Positions 22,739 through 33,455 of a stretch of 64,000 nucleotides of DNA are shown piece after piece. Every line of letters begins with the position of its first letter. The stretch's first letter is position 1. The notes beneath the pieces were generated by a model that was not told where the DNA came from, searched no databases, and worked only from the letters and a program-made list of their open reading frames with translations. A program made the translations under genes and the position numbers. The stretch is from Zychaea mexicana (Eukaryota > Mucoromycota > Mucoromycetes > Mucorales > Lichtheimiaceae), in the NCBI RefSeq assembly GCF_025766255.1, contig NW_026516722.1:1-64000 (forward strand), in the 5' to 3' direction.

Positions 22739-25442
22739 TCAAGACCGCCGTTCCTTCAACTCCCGGATCTCTTGCTCCAGTCGGCTGCGTTCCACCCGCT
22801 CTATCTGGAGCAAGGATTCGAATTCGCCGCGGATTTTCTCGATTTCTCGATGCAAAAGTTTAGAGATGTTAGGATCGACCGCAATATCGTCGATACCGTC
22901 ATCAGCATCATTATTCTCATCTGGTGACCGTTGTGAAAGAGAGTTGTCGTTACGGGCTGTGGATGATGGTGATGGCGGAGGCATCGGCATAGATCTTTTG
23001 GGCATCGGCGGTGGCGACAGCGGGGCATCACTATTACCACCTGTGCTGCTTTTTAAGTTCGTGGGCTCTCCAGGAAGAGATAACTCGCGCGGTGAAGCGA
23101 TGGGTACAGATGGCGGGGCAGCAGCTTGGCTAGCCGGTCGTGATCCAGCAGACGATGTACGTGGAGGCGGAACAGCTATGTATATATTCGCAGAAGAGCA
23201 AGTTAGATAAGTACAATGTCTATCTACTAAAGCGACAACTTTAACGAGAAAAGCACTTACGCCCACCAGGTTGCTTTGCACCAAACATCTGTATACAAAA
23301 ATGTCAATGTCAGCCAAGCGATCATGTGATTATTCTGCAAGATCCATCGATTTTGTCTTTTTTACCTTTGGAGGTTTGGCCATCGGAATGGGCGGTCTGT
23401 TGTGATCGACGTCGACACTACGACGCTCAGCGGTGGATGCGTGTGGAGATGTGACACCATCACCCGGCGTAGGGATGGGTCGAGAAGGTCGTGCAGGTGC
23501 CGCTGGCTCATGAGCAGCAGAAGCGGCAGTAGGATGCTCATGCGACTTGGAAGCAATGGGGGGAAGATCAGGCGAAACAAGAGGAATAGAAGGTGTGCGT
23601 GGTTTGTGTGTTCGTTTTGGAGGTTCGGCAGCGGCAGAGGGAGGACGTCTGGTTGGAAGTGGCGGTGATGTTACAGGTCGGGCGGGGGGAGGTGCAGGGT
23701 TGTTGCTCTGTGACGAGGATGATTCTGAGGAACGGTTGCTCAGGAGTGTGGTGGGTCGCGTAGCAACGGGCACAGGCGGTGGTCGAGCCATCGAGTTAGG
23801 CGATAATGGGTTTTCACTCGGTTGGGAGCTGGGCGTGTCTGTTTTTATAGTTGGCGGTCGCGTTCGACGGGGAGGCGGACGCTGCTCTTCGAGCACTTGT
23901 ACAAAGTTGGATGGGAACACTCCAGATGCTCCAGCCTCGTTTGTTCCAGCCCACCATCCTTGGTCATCCATCTTGTCGGTAACAGTCACATATTCGCCAC
24001 GCATAAGCTTGAGCTCATCTATACAGCGTTCCGTTGAAAACGGCCAATTAGAGAGATATTTAATTGAAAGGAATGTATTTTAATTTACCTGTATTTTCAG
24101 GCTCGTAATCATGTAAGACCAATCCTAAGCACAAAAACAGTAAGTTTTGATATGTCACAATCTAATTTTTTCTTTCCACCGTACCTTTTTTGGGCGATGA
24201 CTGGCCGCTCGGTTTGTCAGTTGAAGTAGTGGGCTGAACATGCTGCTTTTAAAACGGAAATGAACGTTACTAATGAGCTTTTGAAAACGATACAAATGCT
24301 ATATGACTTTGCTCGGGTAAGTCAAGCACTAATGTAAACTCACCGGTTGCCCCGCACCTGCTGGGGGAGGCGATGGTGCATGCTCTTCTTCAGCGATCGA
24401 TGTTCTGCCCGGACCACTTTTCTTTCTTAAAGACATTCCACCTGCAAGGATACTGCCAATACCACCTTGTTTGACACCATACGCAGCAAGTTTAAATGAA
24501 TCTAAGTTAAAAAGTTTAGTCTTTGCATAAATTTGTTGAATTCAGCCCCCTCCCTTCTTTTCCTTATCATATCTTTGCCCCAAACCGCAAATGATGATAA
24601 CTAGCTTACTCTTGCCAGGCTTGGCATCAGCAGTAGTATCCGATGACTCGAGTTCTTCTGCAGCATCCACTGGTTTCACGTGCTATACATGCACGAAAAA
24701 GAAAAGACAATGAAACCCTTGTTTAGTTTGCTTCTAGTCATCCATCCTCACTGAGTAGGTCTATACAAATTAAAATGGCACAACATACATTTGCTGGGAA
24801 CACACCAACTTTGCCGTTTAGATCGCCTTTCCACCAACCATCGGCGACAGACTGGTCGAGTACAGTAACAATTCCGTTTACCCATAGTGCTAATTCGTCC
24901 GAATTCTGGGGTTCATATTCCCTAATAACCTTTGCCAATACCGGGCCTAAGAGAGCAAGAAAACAAACACACTTCAGTTCATCGAATGACAAAAAATATA
25001 ACAGATAGCATGAGAATATATACCTTCATTATTCTTGGTTGGGCTTCCATTGGACGAGGATACTGGTTGGAGGAACTAATATAGACGGGAGCAAGTGGCA
25101 TGTTCAGTTGATATGTCTGAACAATAGAAAAGTTTTCGCTTTTCATTTCTTATTTGTTTTTGACAGCAGCAAACAAGCAAAGCAACAGAAAAGAGCTCGT
25201 ACATTACTGGGCACCAAGCCCTTTTTCCTAGTTTCGACATTCTCGACGGTCCACCAAGAATCGTTGTCATTGTTCAAGACACGGACTTTGTCTCCAGCTT
25301 GCATATTCAACTCATCCTCTTGCTGCGCTTCGTAAACAAAAGTCGCTTGAAACACGGAATCGGCTATAATAAATCAGCAGTGAGGGTCAGCAATGTGTTC
25401 GAAATAAAGTAATGGGACTTATTGTTTCAACGTACCAGACAT
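22739..25442 (-). CDS. Triple-SH3 adaptor, CIN85/CD2AP-like
   Basis: Eleven minus-strand exons (25436-25442, 25203-25363, 25024-25075, 24789-24946, 24610-24682, 24344-24501, 24185-24242, 24089-24124, 23366-24018, 23261-23288, 22739-23175) give 606 residues with phases that all agree. Three SH3 domains lie at about 5-58, 75-128 and 224-283. Each has the ALYDYE-type start (FVYEAQ, VIREYEP, LVLHDYEP), the paired Trp and the PSN/PAN end. Residues 285-550 are Pro-rich with many PxxP and PxxxPR cores. The last 45 residues form a heptad-like coiled coil (SRLEQEIRELKERR). This order matches animal CIN85/CD2AP, which link ubiquitin ligases, endocytosis and actin. It probably acts at the cell cortex. 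The first exon is only 7 nt, so the start needs transcript support. Confidence 0.85.
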
Positions 25443-26097
25443 GGTGTTAGTGTTTAACAGTCGCTTCCTTTTTGCTTGGCAACAAGGATAAAATAGGTAA
25501 AAAAGAAACGCGAACGGTAGCTTCGGAGGGCGTTTATCCGGAACTCCGGCAACCTTTCAGCGTGAATGTGCCGTGGTTTCAATAATGGCCTGACTGGATA
25601 AAGTGATAAACTCTAAAGGCAGAACCCCAGTGGGTCACTACGGGAATACACGACTTTCCAAATTCGTTATAGTATACGCTTCTGTTGTAGTTTGACCCGA
25701 TACAGTGGGGATGTCTGCGTTTTTCATAGAGGACGTTTCATACGTAATAGCAAGCTGATAACATGACGATGACGATGACGATGATGGTATAAGGCTAGTG
25801 CTGCAGGTTTAGCCGTCGGTTGAGTTGGTCTATTCTGTGATGGAAGCAGTCACTCGAATTTTGACGTTAACAATTAAAGATATTACAGCTTGGTGTTTAA
25901 TCCGATTGATATAAGTTGGGGTTTGAGTGACATTGGCCGTATTATATTAGCCGATGGCTCAATTACTTTGTTAGGTTAGTCTTGCTTTGACCATAGTTCC
26001 ACAAAATAACCCCATTGTTCACATATCATTTTCTTGGAGTAGCTTCGCTTCTTATTCTGTGTAAACACCATTGATATTATTTCAAAACAAAAATTTC
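25443..26097. other. Intergenic, promoter of SH3 adaptor gene
   Basis: 655 bp between the 5' end of the SH3 gene and the 3' end of the WD40 gene, both on the minus strand. It holds a short GATGAC repeat near 25764-25785. No gene was seen. Confidence 0.5.
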
Positions 26098-29000
26098 TTA
26101 AGTATATAATTTTTGTTTCAAGTGTCCAACGGCATCTATTACGGGAGACAGAAAAAGAGCAGTGTAAATAATAAGAGCTAAACAGGTTGTCGTCTTTTTT
26201 TTTTTTGTTATACCGACCTTTTCATCGTAGTACCACATTTTAACGGTTTGATCATCACTACAACTTGCAAGCATCCCCTGCTTTGCGTTCCAAGCTGCTT
26301 CATAAACGACTCCGTTATGTCCTCGAAGCTTTTGTAAAACTTCACCAGTGTCCTGATCCCAAATATAGACTACGCCATCCTACATGGAAAAGACAAATAG
26401 TTGAGCATACGAATGTGTCTTGATTACATGTGTTAATATTACCTCTGATCCACCAACAATTAAATTATTATCAGCAAAAGTAGCGCGAATAAAGTTCTTG
26501 GACGTGTTTTGGTGACCTTTGAGCTTTTGTATGGGACGTACCTATTTGTAAAATATATTAGGAAGAGCTAGCGCAGAGGTGTAATAATGCACTATGTTAT
26601 GTTACAGTTCTTACCATTCGTACATCCCATAGTCGGTTCGAGTTGTCTTTGGAACTACTTAGAAGATATGTACCACTTGAATTCATTTCTACCGAAGTCA
26701 CTTCACCCAAATGGGATGATATAGTACGAATGCAGAGACCAGATACAATATCCCAAAATTTGATGGTGTTATCCTTGGAGCTATACACATATAGAATTTA
26801 CAATTTTGAGCATACACGGTTGAAATTATATTGCTGTTGTTCAAGTAAGTAACATCTCATTCGGCTGCTTACCCGCTTACTACCAAGTTACCAAGAGGGT
26901 TGAAGATCGTCTTTGTTACTGCTAGCTGATGACCAGAGAAAGTTTTGACGGTTGCTCCTGTGGTTATGTCAAACAGTCGCACAGTTTTATCATAGCCACC
27001 TGTAACAATGTGGCTCTGTGTGCAAAAAATGTGTTATGATCATCCCAGGTTGAATCAAAAAGAATAGAAGTTTCTCAAAAAGAAAAACCACAATTTTACC
27101 TCATTAGGATGATATCGTGTAGAATAAACATCTCCCGAATGACCAGTTAAAGTCGTCGCACACAAAGGAAGCGTATCCTTTAGATTCCAGATCTATCGTA
27201 CAATGAACCCGTTATGTATAAGATGAGATTAACGAAGAAGAACTCTAGAATCGATGTATATTATCTCTTATGTGAACATTTACCTTTACTGTCCCGTCTC
27301 CACTGGCACTAGCTAATGATCCTCCTTGCGCTGTTGTTGATACATCCCAGATTCTTGAATGATGTCCTTCAAGGATAGCATGGCATTCTCCAGTTTCTGT
27401 ACCCCATATCCGTAATGTGTTGTCACTAAGATCGACATTTTGTCAACACAACATATCCTTTAAGTATATATCTTTTACCCCCCCGTCCCAAAGGACCGCA
27501 ATCGTTTACCTAGATCCAGATACTAATTCTCTTCCTTCTTCGCCAATGAATTCAACACACTTGACGTTTCGGCGGTGGCCTGTCAAGGTACGTCTTGCAG
27601 CATTAGGAATGACAAAACTTGTATAATTTTCTAGTAAACTGTCGCGCTTTGCTTTAGTTCATCATTATTTGCTGTTGTTGTCATATTTTCAGCTTGCTAC
27701 AACGCACGAGTTAACGGCTGGTGCTACTTTGGGATGGTAACGCGAGAACTCGATCTGATATGCTACCGCTTGTCGCAATAATGTCAATAATCGATCGGGT
27801 GGTATATAACGGTTGCCTATATAAAAGAAAGGGAAGCACGGGAAATATTAATTTAAGTATCACAAACATTGCAAAAACATCCACTGCCGCCTTGCTGCCA
27901 CTGCTGCTGGAGACAGAAGCTTGTGTAGATTGAGAGTGAGAGAAGAAAGCGTACCATTACGATCTGCTGTTTCGAAATCAAGCATGCTTTGCAGCTGGTC
28001 AACTAAATTTTCTCTATAGGACATAGTCAGATTTAATTCGTTCGTGCCTAATAAAAAGGAGAAAATAGCTGGATAAGACCAGGTTCATACCTAGCACCCA
28101 TGATTCCTTCCCAATTCCTAAAACTTGGTGCTTCATGGATGGATTTTGCTGTAAGCAGATAGCATAGATCTTTGAACTCATTAGGTTTCGTTTGCAGGTG
28201 CTCCAAAGGCTTTAATCGCTTATTTAGAAATGTGAATGCCTTAAAATGGAATATACATTAGTTGAATATTCATCCAAAATGACTATTTGATCAATTCCAA
28301 TTCCTTGCTATACCTTCTGGATTTCGCGCCTTTCGATATATTCCAGGTATTGCTGCTTGTATATTGAGTATAAAAAGGAGCGATGATTTTTCACCACAGG
28401 CTTCGTGCATAATTTTTCCACTTCTTGCCAATCTCCGTCTACAGTTTTATTTTTCCTGCGCAATCAGTAAAACTTTTGGTATTCCTGCATTCGTTGTTTT
28501 CCGTTTGTTTTAGCTCTTTTACCGAGGATTGACTTTTTTAACCGTTTGATCTCAATTGATCGTTCCTCGCGTTCCTTCCATTTGACGTTAGTTTCATCAT
28601 ACAGAACAGCTTGCGAGGCATGATATCCTTCATCTGCTAGATATTGCATAACAATTCCAATGATATCCTATTAACCAGTAATATATAATTTATTATACAT
28701 GTGTCGAATCGCCATGTGTTAACCATAGTACAGCTACAGTTGAATGCTACATACCTCTTTGATTCGAGGGTCGTCAGCGTTAAATATATCTTCAGTGGGT
28801 CGTACATAGGAAGAGTGCATTTCGGTATGCTGTGTATTCATGGCCAACCTATTTACACTTAAATCAACACTAATGCTATCAAGGCCGCCTGCTTTATGCT
28901 ACCTTCGACGACGTCGAGCTGTTGCTGACTGAGAAACACTTCCTCTGTTGTTCCACAGTAATGATTGCACGTCGTCAGGTGAGGACTGGAAGGCTGATTC

Positions 29001-29099
29001 TTCGTCAGTGTTGGTTGGTTCTTTAATGTTGAGGTCGCGTAAACGATCGATCGTGCCTGTAATTTTGGATCCATCGGCGTGATTTCGACTGTGATCCAT
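26098..29099 (-). CDS. LisH-CTLH-WD40 repeat protein
   Basis: Fourteen minus-strand exons (28903-29099, 28755-28848, 28523-28667, 28314-28438, 28091-28239, 27955-28013, 27701-27816, 27510-27646, 27284-27425, 27100-27192, 26873-27015, 26615-26780, 26443-26541, 26098-26379) give about 648 residues. A LisH helix pair lies near 98-125 (IVMQYLADEGY). A CTLH-type helical region follows at 145-215. Seven WD40 blades run from about 314 to 605, with clear GH...D..WD endings (SGDVYSTRYHP, DNTIKFWDI, SNRLWDVR, DQTVKMWYY). The layout resembles SMU1 and WDR26, but the sequence is not a clear orthologue of either. Such proteins act in splicing or in GID/CTLH ubiquitin ligases. Exon 8 start (27646) is the least certain join. 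The last 40 residues follow an A12 run and may not be genuine. Confidence 0.8.
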
Positions 29100-29132
29100 G
29101 ACGGTCGTTGGAAAAATTCCGGCGTAGGCGTA

Positions 29133-29154
29133 TGTGTGTGTGTGTGTGTGTGTG
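29133..29154. repeat. (TG)n microsatellite
   Basis: About eleven TG units just upstream of the WD40 start codon, in the 214 bp gap behind the RRM gene. Confidence 0.95.
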
Positions 29155-29313
29155 GCAAAGCTGTGTTGCGACTTGTATTTCCGGCCGAGGATGGACGGGC
29201 TTTTGAATTTTGCAGTAGCTTCAAGATGCTTTTCTGTATTATTGTTGTGGACTTTTGACTGATATACTCAAAGTAACCAATATTCATGATCAATGATATA
29301 CCTCTAGTCTGTA

Positions 29314-29535
29314 CTATGTACTTGCCATGTCACGTAGTCGCCAGGCACCTTTTTCTACAAAACCGTATTGACCGAGAACAGAAGAGCAAGTGCGATCACT
29401 GTAAACGTTCAGGCACACAACACTGCTTTTTTTATTAGATGCAAACATTAGAATGTCCATCAAAGTTTTCGAGGGTGGCCGTGAATTGGCAAGTAATGTA
29501 GCACAACTAGAAAGACACAAATGGAGCATTTTTAG
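29314..29535 (-). other. In-frame extension after TAG of RRM gene
   Basis: The reading frame of the RRM protein continues without interruption for 73 codons beyond its TAG (29536-29538) to a TAG at 29314. The encoded stretch (CATLLANSRPP, NVYSDRTCSSVLGQYGF, KGAWRLRDM) looks like ordinary protein and ends naturally. It can be reached by stop readthrough, by an alternative acceptor at 29506 (197-bp intron from donor 29704, phase correct, skipping the TAG), or it reflects a Trp codon changed to TAG. Confidence 0.5.
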
Positions 29536-32430
29536 CTATCCATCCAAGGATGCTACATCTTCTTCCGGGGTTTCGATATAGTGGAGTAGATCACTAGGAC
29601 AGGTAATTTCACTATGCAACAATACATATAAAACGTCAGAATTTAATGTTGTTTGCATGGTAATGATCGCCATCGTTTTGAGAGTTAGAAGGAACGGCAC
29701 TCACCTTGCTACAAGGATTCCTTTTTTCTGGGGAATCGTGAAACCGGGGCACATCAATGCTGCCCGCACCATACGCGGCATCAAAGTCCTGTCGATTTGA
29801 ATGTTTGGTCTGCCCAAATGACCGCGCAGTACACCTGAGATAAATGGTAGACGATATGTTTAAGTTACCTATTGACCTGGTGCTATATTTTGGATTTATA
29901 AAGATATACCGCGGTCGATGCTATGAATATGTTCTTACCTGTGGCCAACTTGTAATATTCGTAAAGATGGTCGCGTTGCATTGTAGTGATGATCTCTGCT
30001 TTGTCCCACGGGAATTTGACCATCATCGATATAAAGTTTTCGAAAGGTCGCTCCGGACATTTTCGAGAAAAGTGAAGCTATCATAGAAAATAATAGTGTC
30101 ATCATGTGTTTCTACTTGTTGACTGAACCTTTAGCTGTTTAGCATACCTTAAAGTTTCGACATATGCCCAACAGCGATTCATATTCGTGGCTCTCTACAA
30201 GAGGAGGTGGCACTACCGTTGCTGAAGAACTTTCTGAAGCTGACGTGATTACTGCATGCCCGTCGTTCGGATCGATACATAGTCTTCCATTGACAAAGAT
30301 TCCCCGCCAGTTCGGGAATACATCCCGAAAAAACTTCTCTGCTGTACATCTCTGGATATACACTCTTCGGCCTTTTACGGCAGGGTTTTTGATCTTCTGC
30401 AGCACTTTGTTTACGTCCTGCTCGGCTTCGAATTCGACGTAGGCTTCCGACATGGTTTTACCACTAGCTTTGTCAATCATGATCTATGAATATGTGGCAT
30501 CATATCTAAAGTAAGTAGCCATGTCTTGTATCTATTTTTTGAAGGGAGATAAGAGCTGATATGACTGAAAGGGTGGAAATAGGAATATCACATACGTGAA
30601 TGTACTGTGCGGTATCGTGCTTGCTGGGTAATTTGACACCGAGGTCTGAATCCTTGAAGATATTTTCAATGTCGCTAATCGATGTAGTCCAGGGAATCTA
30701 AAGAAAAAAAAATAAACAGTGAGGCCGAAGGAGAGAAAGAGATCGCCCACAAGTTTAAAAGAAGTTAGTGAATACAGCATAGTAAGCTTTAAAGGAAAAG
30801 TCCAGGTTCTTATAGCTTTACATTAGAAAGCATCACCGGGAAGTATTTCTTTGCCCGTGCAGGTGGATTGTTGGTAAGCGCCATTGTGTAAGAGAGAGAC
30901 TCCGAAAGCAGCTTGGTAGCATTATTGGCTTTGGGCCGCAGCTGGTGTTCTTCCTGCTTGGCTTCCTCTTCTGTGATTCTTTCAAGAGAGTGTGTCGATC
31001 CTGGTGGCTGTACAACCTGCTTCGTGCCACTTGGATGTTGCTGTTGCTGTTGCTGCTGCTGCTGCTGCTGCTGCACTGCGCGCATATCGCCGTTGCTATT
31101 GTTGGAGGAGGACGTGGAAGAAGAAGATGACGTTGAAAGCAGCACCGATGCCGCCGGCGACAATGATGATGCTGAAGTGGGGGTAGAACCAATGATCTGT
31201 GACCAGCTGCGATGAGGGCCGACAACAGGGTTGGCGCCGCCAGTGGTGGCTTGCTGAACGTAAGGAATGTTGGCGCAGCCGCTATTACTGATTTGGCGAC
31301 TGGACGGCCTTGTTTGCGTCATAGAAACTGCAGCAACTGGAGGAGGAAGCGTGAATAACACACATCTCTGCGGTTGTATCTGTCTGAGATTGTCACAAGG
31401 CTCGTGAGAATTGAACACTCCGTGGCTCTGTCCTTGGCTTTCTTGATAAAACCCTCGAGAAGCACGGTGACGCTCATGCTGAGCGGCAAAGGCAAAGGAC
31501 GACGCAGAATAACGGTTTAATCCTCTGTTGATGGGGCGTTGCTCGTAGCCTAAAGGAGTTGGCTGCGGAAGCTCTCCAAACCGGTCGTTGGCAGAGTACG
31601 CCAAACCACCTACTCTTTTGTCAATCGGAGCGATTACGGGAGACCGGAGTGCTGCAGAAGTTACTGCGCAAAAGAGAGAATAGCGGAAGAACAGTGAGCT
31701 GTGAGGATTTGTTTTTTGTCGCGTTTTCTCACTATACTTACGCTTTTCTGATTCAGCGGGTAAAGAGCTGCGGACAGGATAACGTTGGTGTCCGACGTCA
31801 TCACTATTTGTGGTCTCTACGTTACGGTGACCTTGGAGACTAGCTCCTAGATATAAAAGGATGATTGCCGTAAGTTTGTTTGAAGGAGCAAAAAACTAAA
31901 CGTTGTACTGATAGCCAAAACATATGATCAGTTGTCAAGAAACACGTACCAGGGAACAAAGTGCAGTGGCGATCCATGGCAAATTGCTCGCTTGTGTTGA
32001 CCTTTTTTTCAGCAATGCCAGTACGTATTCCTTCGTATAGAGTTGTGGAAAGCAGAGTGATAGCTTCAATACAGCGCTGTTGGTAAGAGAGAGAAAAAGA
32101 ATCGAAAAGAGAAAAGAGAAACGCGGGTGAAGAAATGCCATTGATATTTATGTCACTGCGGTTCAAATCGACTGGCCCCGTGACTGATTCATTAGAGGAA
32201 ACAGTACAGCTTAGAGTTTTTTCTTCCAAATCAAGTAAAAACGATCTGTCAACCGATCCTCCACCAACCATTATCCCCTTGCAATGATTGGAGACAAAAG
32301 TCGCGTCCCCTCTTGGGTCCCTCTTACTCTCGAAGCATTCATAGAATGGCCTCCGACAGATAACACATGCAAAAGCACTTGAGCGCATGAAAAAGCAGTC
32401 TAATGAACAGGTAATGGAAAACACATGCAC
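29536..32430 (-). CDS. RRM-domain RNA-binding protein with polyQ
   Basis: Minus-strand exons 31950-32430, 31742-31846, 30822-31663, 30596-30697, 30148-30483, 29939-30077, 29705-29834 and 29536-29611. An RRM is split over exons 3-5: VMLSNIPW (beta1), SISDIENIF (helix), then SEAYVEFE and GRRVYIQR (RNP1-like and last strand). A second conserved helical block follows (FFRDVFPNWRG, PERPFENFISMM). Twelve Gln are encoded by CAG/CAA at 31038-31073. The region 100-330 is Ser/Gln-rich. The frame is open upstream to an ATG at 32430; 32385 and 31977 are alternative starts, and the stretch 31978-32085 behind a good acceptor looks coding. RRM proteins bind single-stranded RNA; the target is unknown. The 3' end is ambiguous because the frame continues past the TAG. 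Confidence 0.68.
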
Positions 32431-33455
32431 ATACTTTCCACTCTTCCCATTGTTTGGAGAGAGAGAGAGAGAGAGAGCGTGTAAACAACAGCAGTGTTAC
32501 ACACAACTTTAAAAACCCTGAGCTTTCTCTCAGTAGGCGAAAGGGTCTCGGCACTTGGACCCCCCCCTCTTTCTTCCTCAGGTTCTTTTGGGAAAGTGTG
32601 TATACAAGTTAAAAAGTGTTGATAGCAGACAAGACGCTCTACTGTACGACTTTGGCATATAAGCTACGGTATCAGATGTGTAAGTAAGAGCAAGCTATAT
32701 TACTTGTACCGAAAGCATACCAAGAATGGCAAGTAGCAGTAATAGGTCTTTCCTTGCAGCAGCATGTCGGGGAGCGAGAAAGAAAGATTTATCTGAACCT
32801 GCAAAGGCCCAAAAAAAGAAGCAGAGCCGATCAGCATTAAGAAGGATAAAGGAACACTCCCGAAAAAAAAAATCACACTGACAGGGGTAGCTATCACCCG
32901 ATTTACAGCAAGAGACCTAGAACAGACCTGCAAGTTCAACTGTTGCTTAGCTGCGTTGTTGTTGATGTCGCTGTTGTGTGCTTACAGGCATCAGTACAAA
33001 ACCGCATTATGGTTACCAAGCAGCGTGATAAGTCTAGATGGGAGTCTTGCTCTAAGGAAAACTACGCATAACTGCCCATGTTCAAACCTACGAGTGTGCA
33101 GGAAACCCGCCTCGATGTACACCACGGACCATGTGCTCCGACCACTCTGCAACGAACCATCAGAAAAAATAAAGAAGGTTAAGGTCGCACAAGATTTGTA
33201 TGGTGGGCGCCACACTAATACACACACGCCCTACATATGAGATGCATTGAAATCATGTGATTATAGATACATACTTTAATGCTCTACGAAGAGGTAGCGA
33301 TGGTAATATCTAATTTGCGGTAGAGATGGGAATGAGGTGGTAGGTCTATTATATTACAAGAAAGGGGTAGAGAAGGGAGAATAGTGAAAAGAACATCACA
33401 AAACAAAATACACAGCACAAAGAATAGTATATATAATATGTATATAGAGCATTAT
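32431..33455. other. Intergenic with (GA)n and unresolved frames
   Basis: About 1 kb between the RRM gene start and the PPR gene end. It has a (GA)n run at 32457-32477 and C-rich runs near 32560. A minus-strand stretch around 32700-32990 gives exon-like pieces, but no start codon or clean splice pair was found. It could be an upstream exon of the RRM gene or a separate small gene. Confidence 0.4.

Noticed and set aside
22739..24083. Plus-strand Gly/Arg-rich frames opposite the SH3 adaptor
   Set aside because: Antisense shadows of the Pro-rich coding exons.
26098..29099. Assignment of the WD40 gene as SMU1 or WDR26
   Set aside because: LisH/CTLH layout fits both, but the N-terminal half does not follow either protein closely, so only a descriptive name was given.
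32956..33240. Plus-strand 94-codon ORF in the gap between RRM and PPR genes
   Set aside because: Residue mix is not convincing and a minus-strand exon-like reading overlaps it; neither has supporting context.
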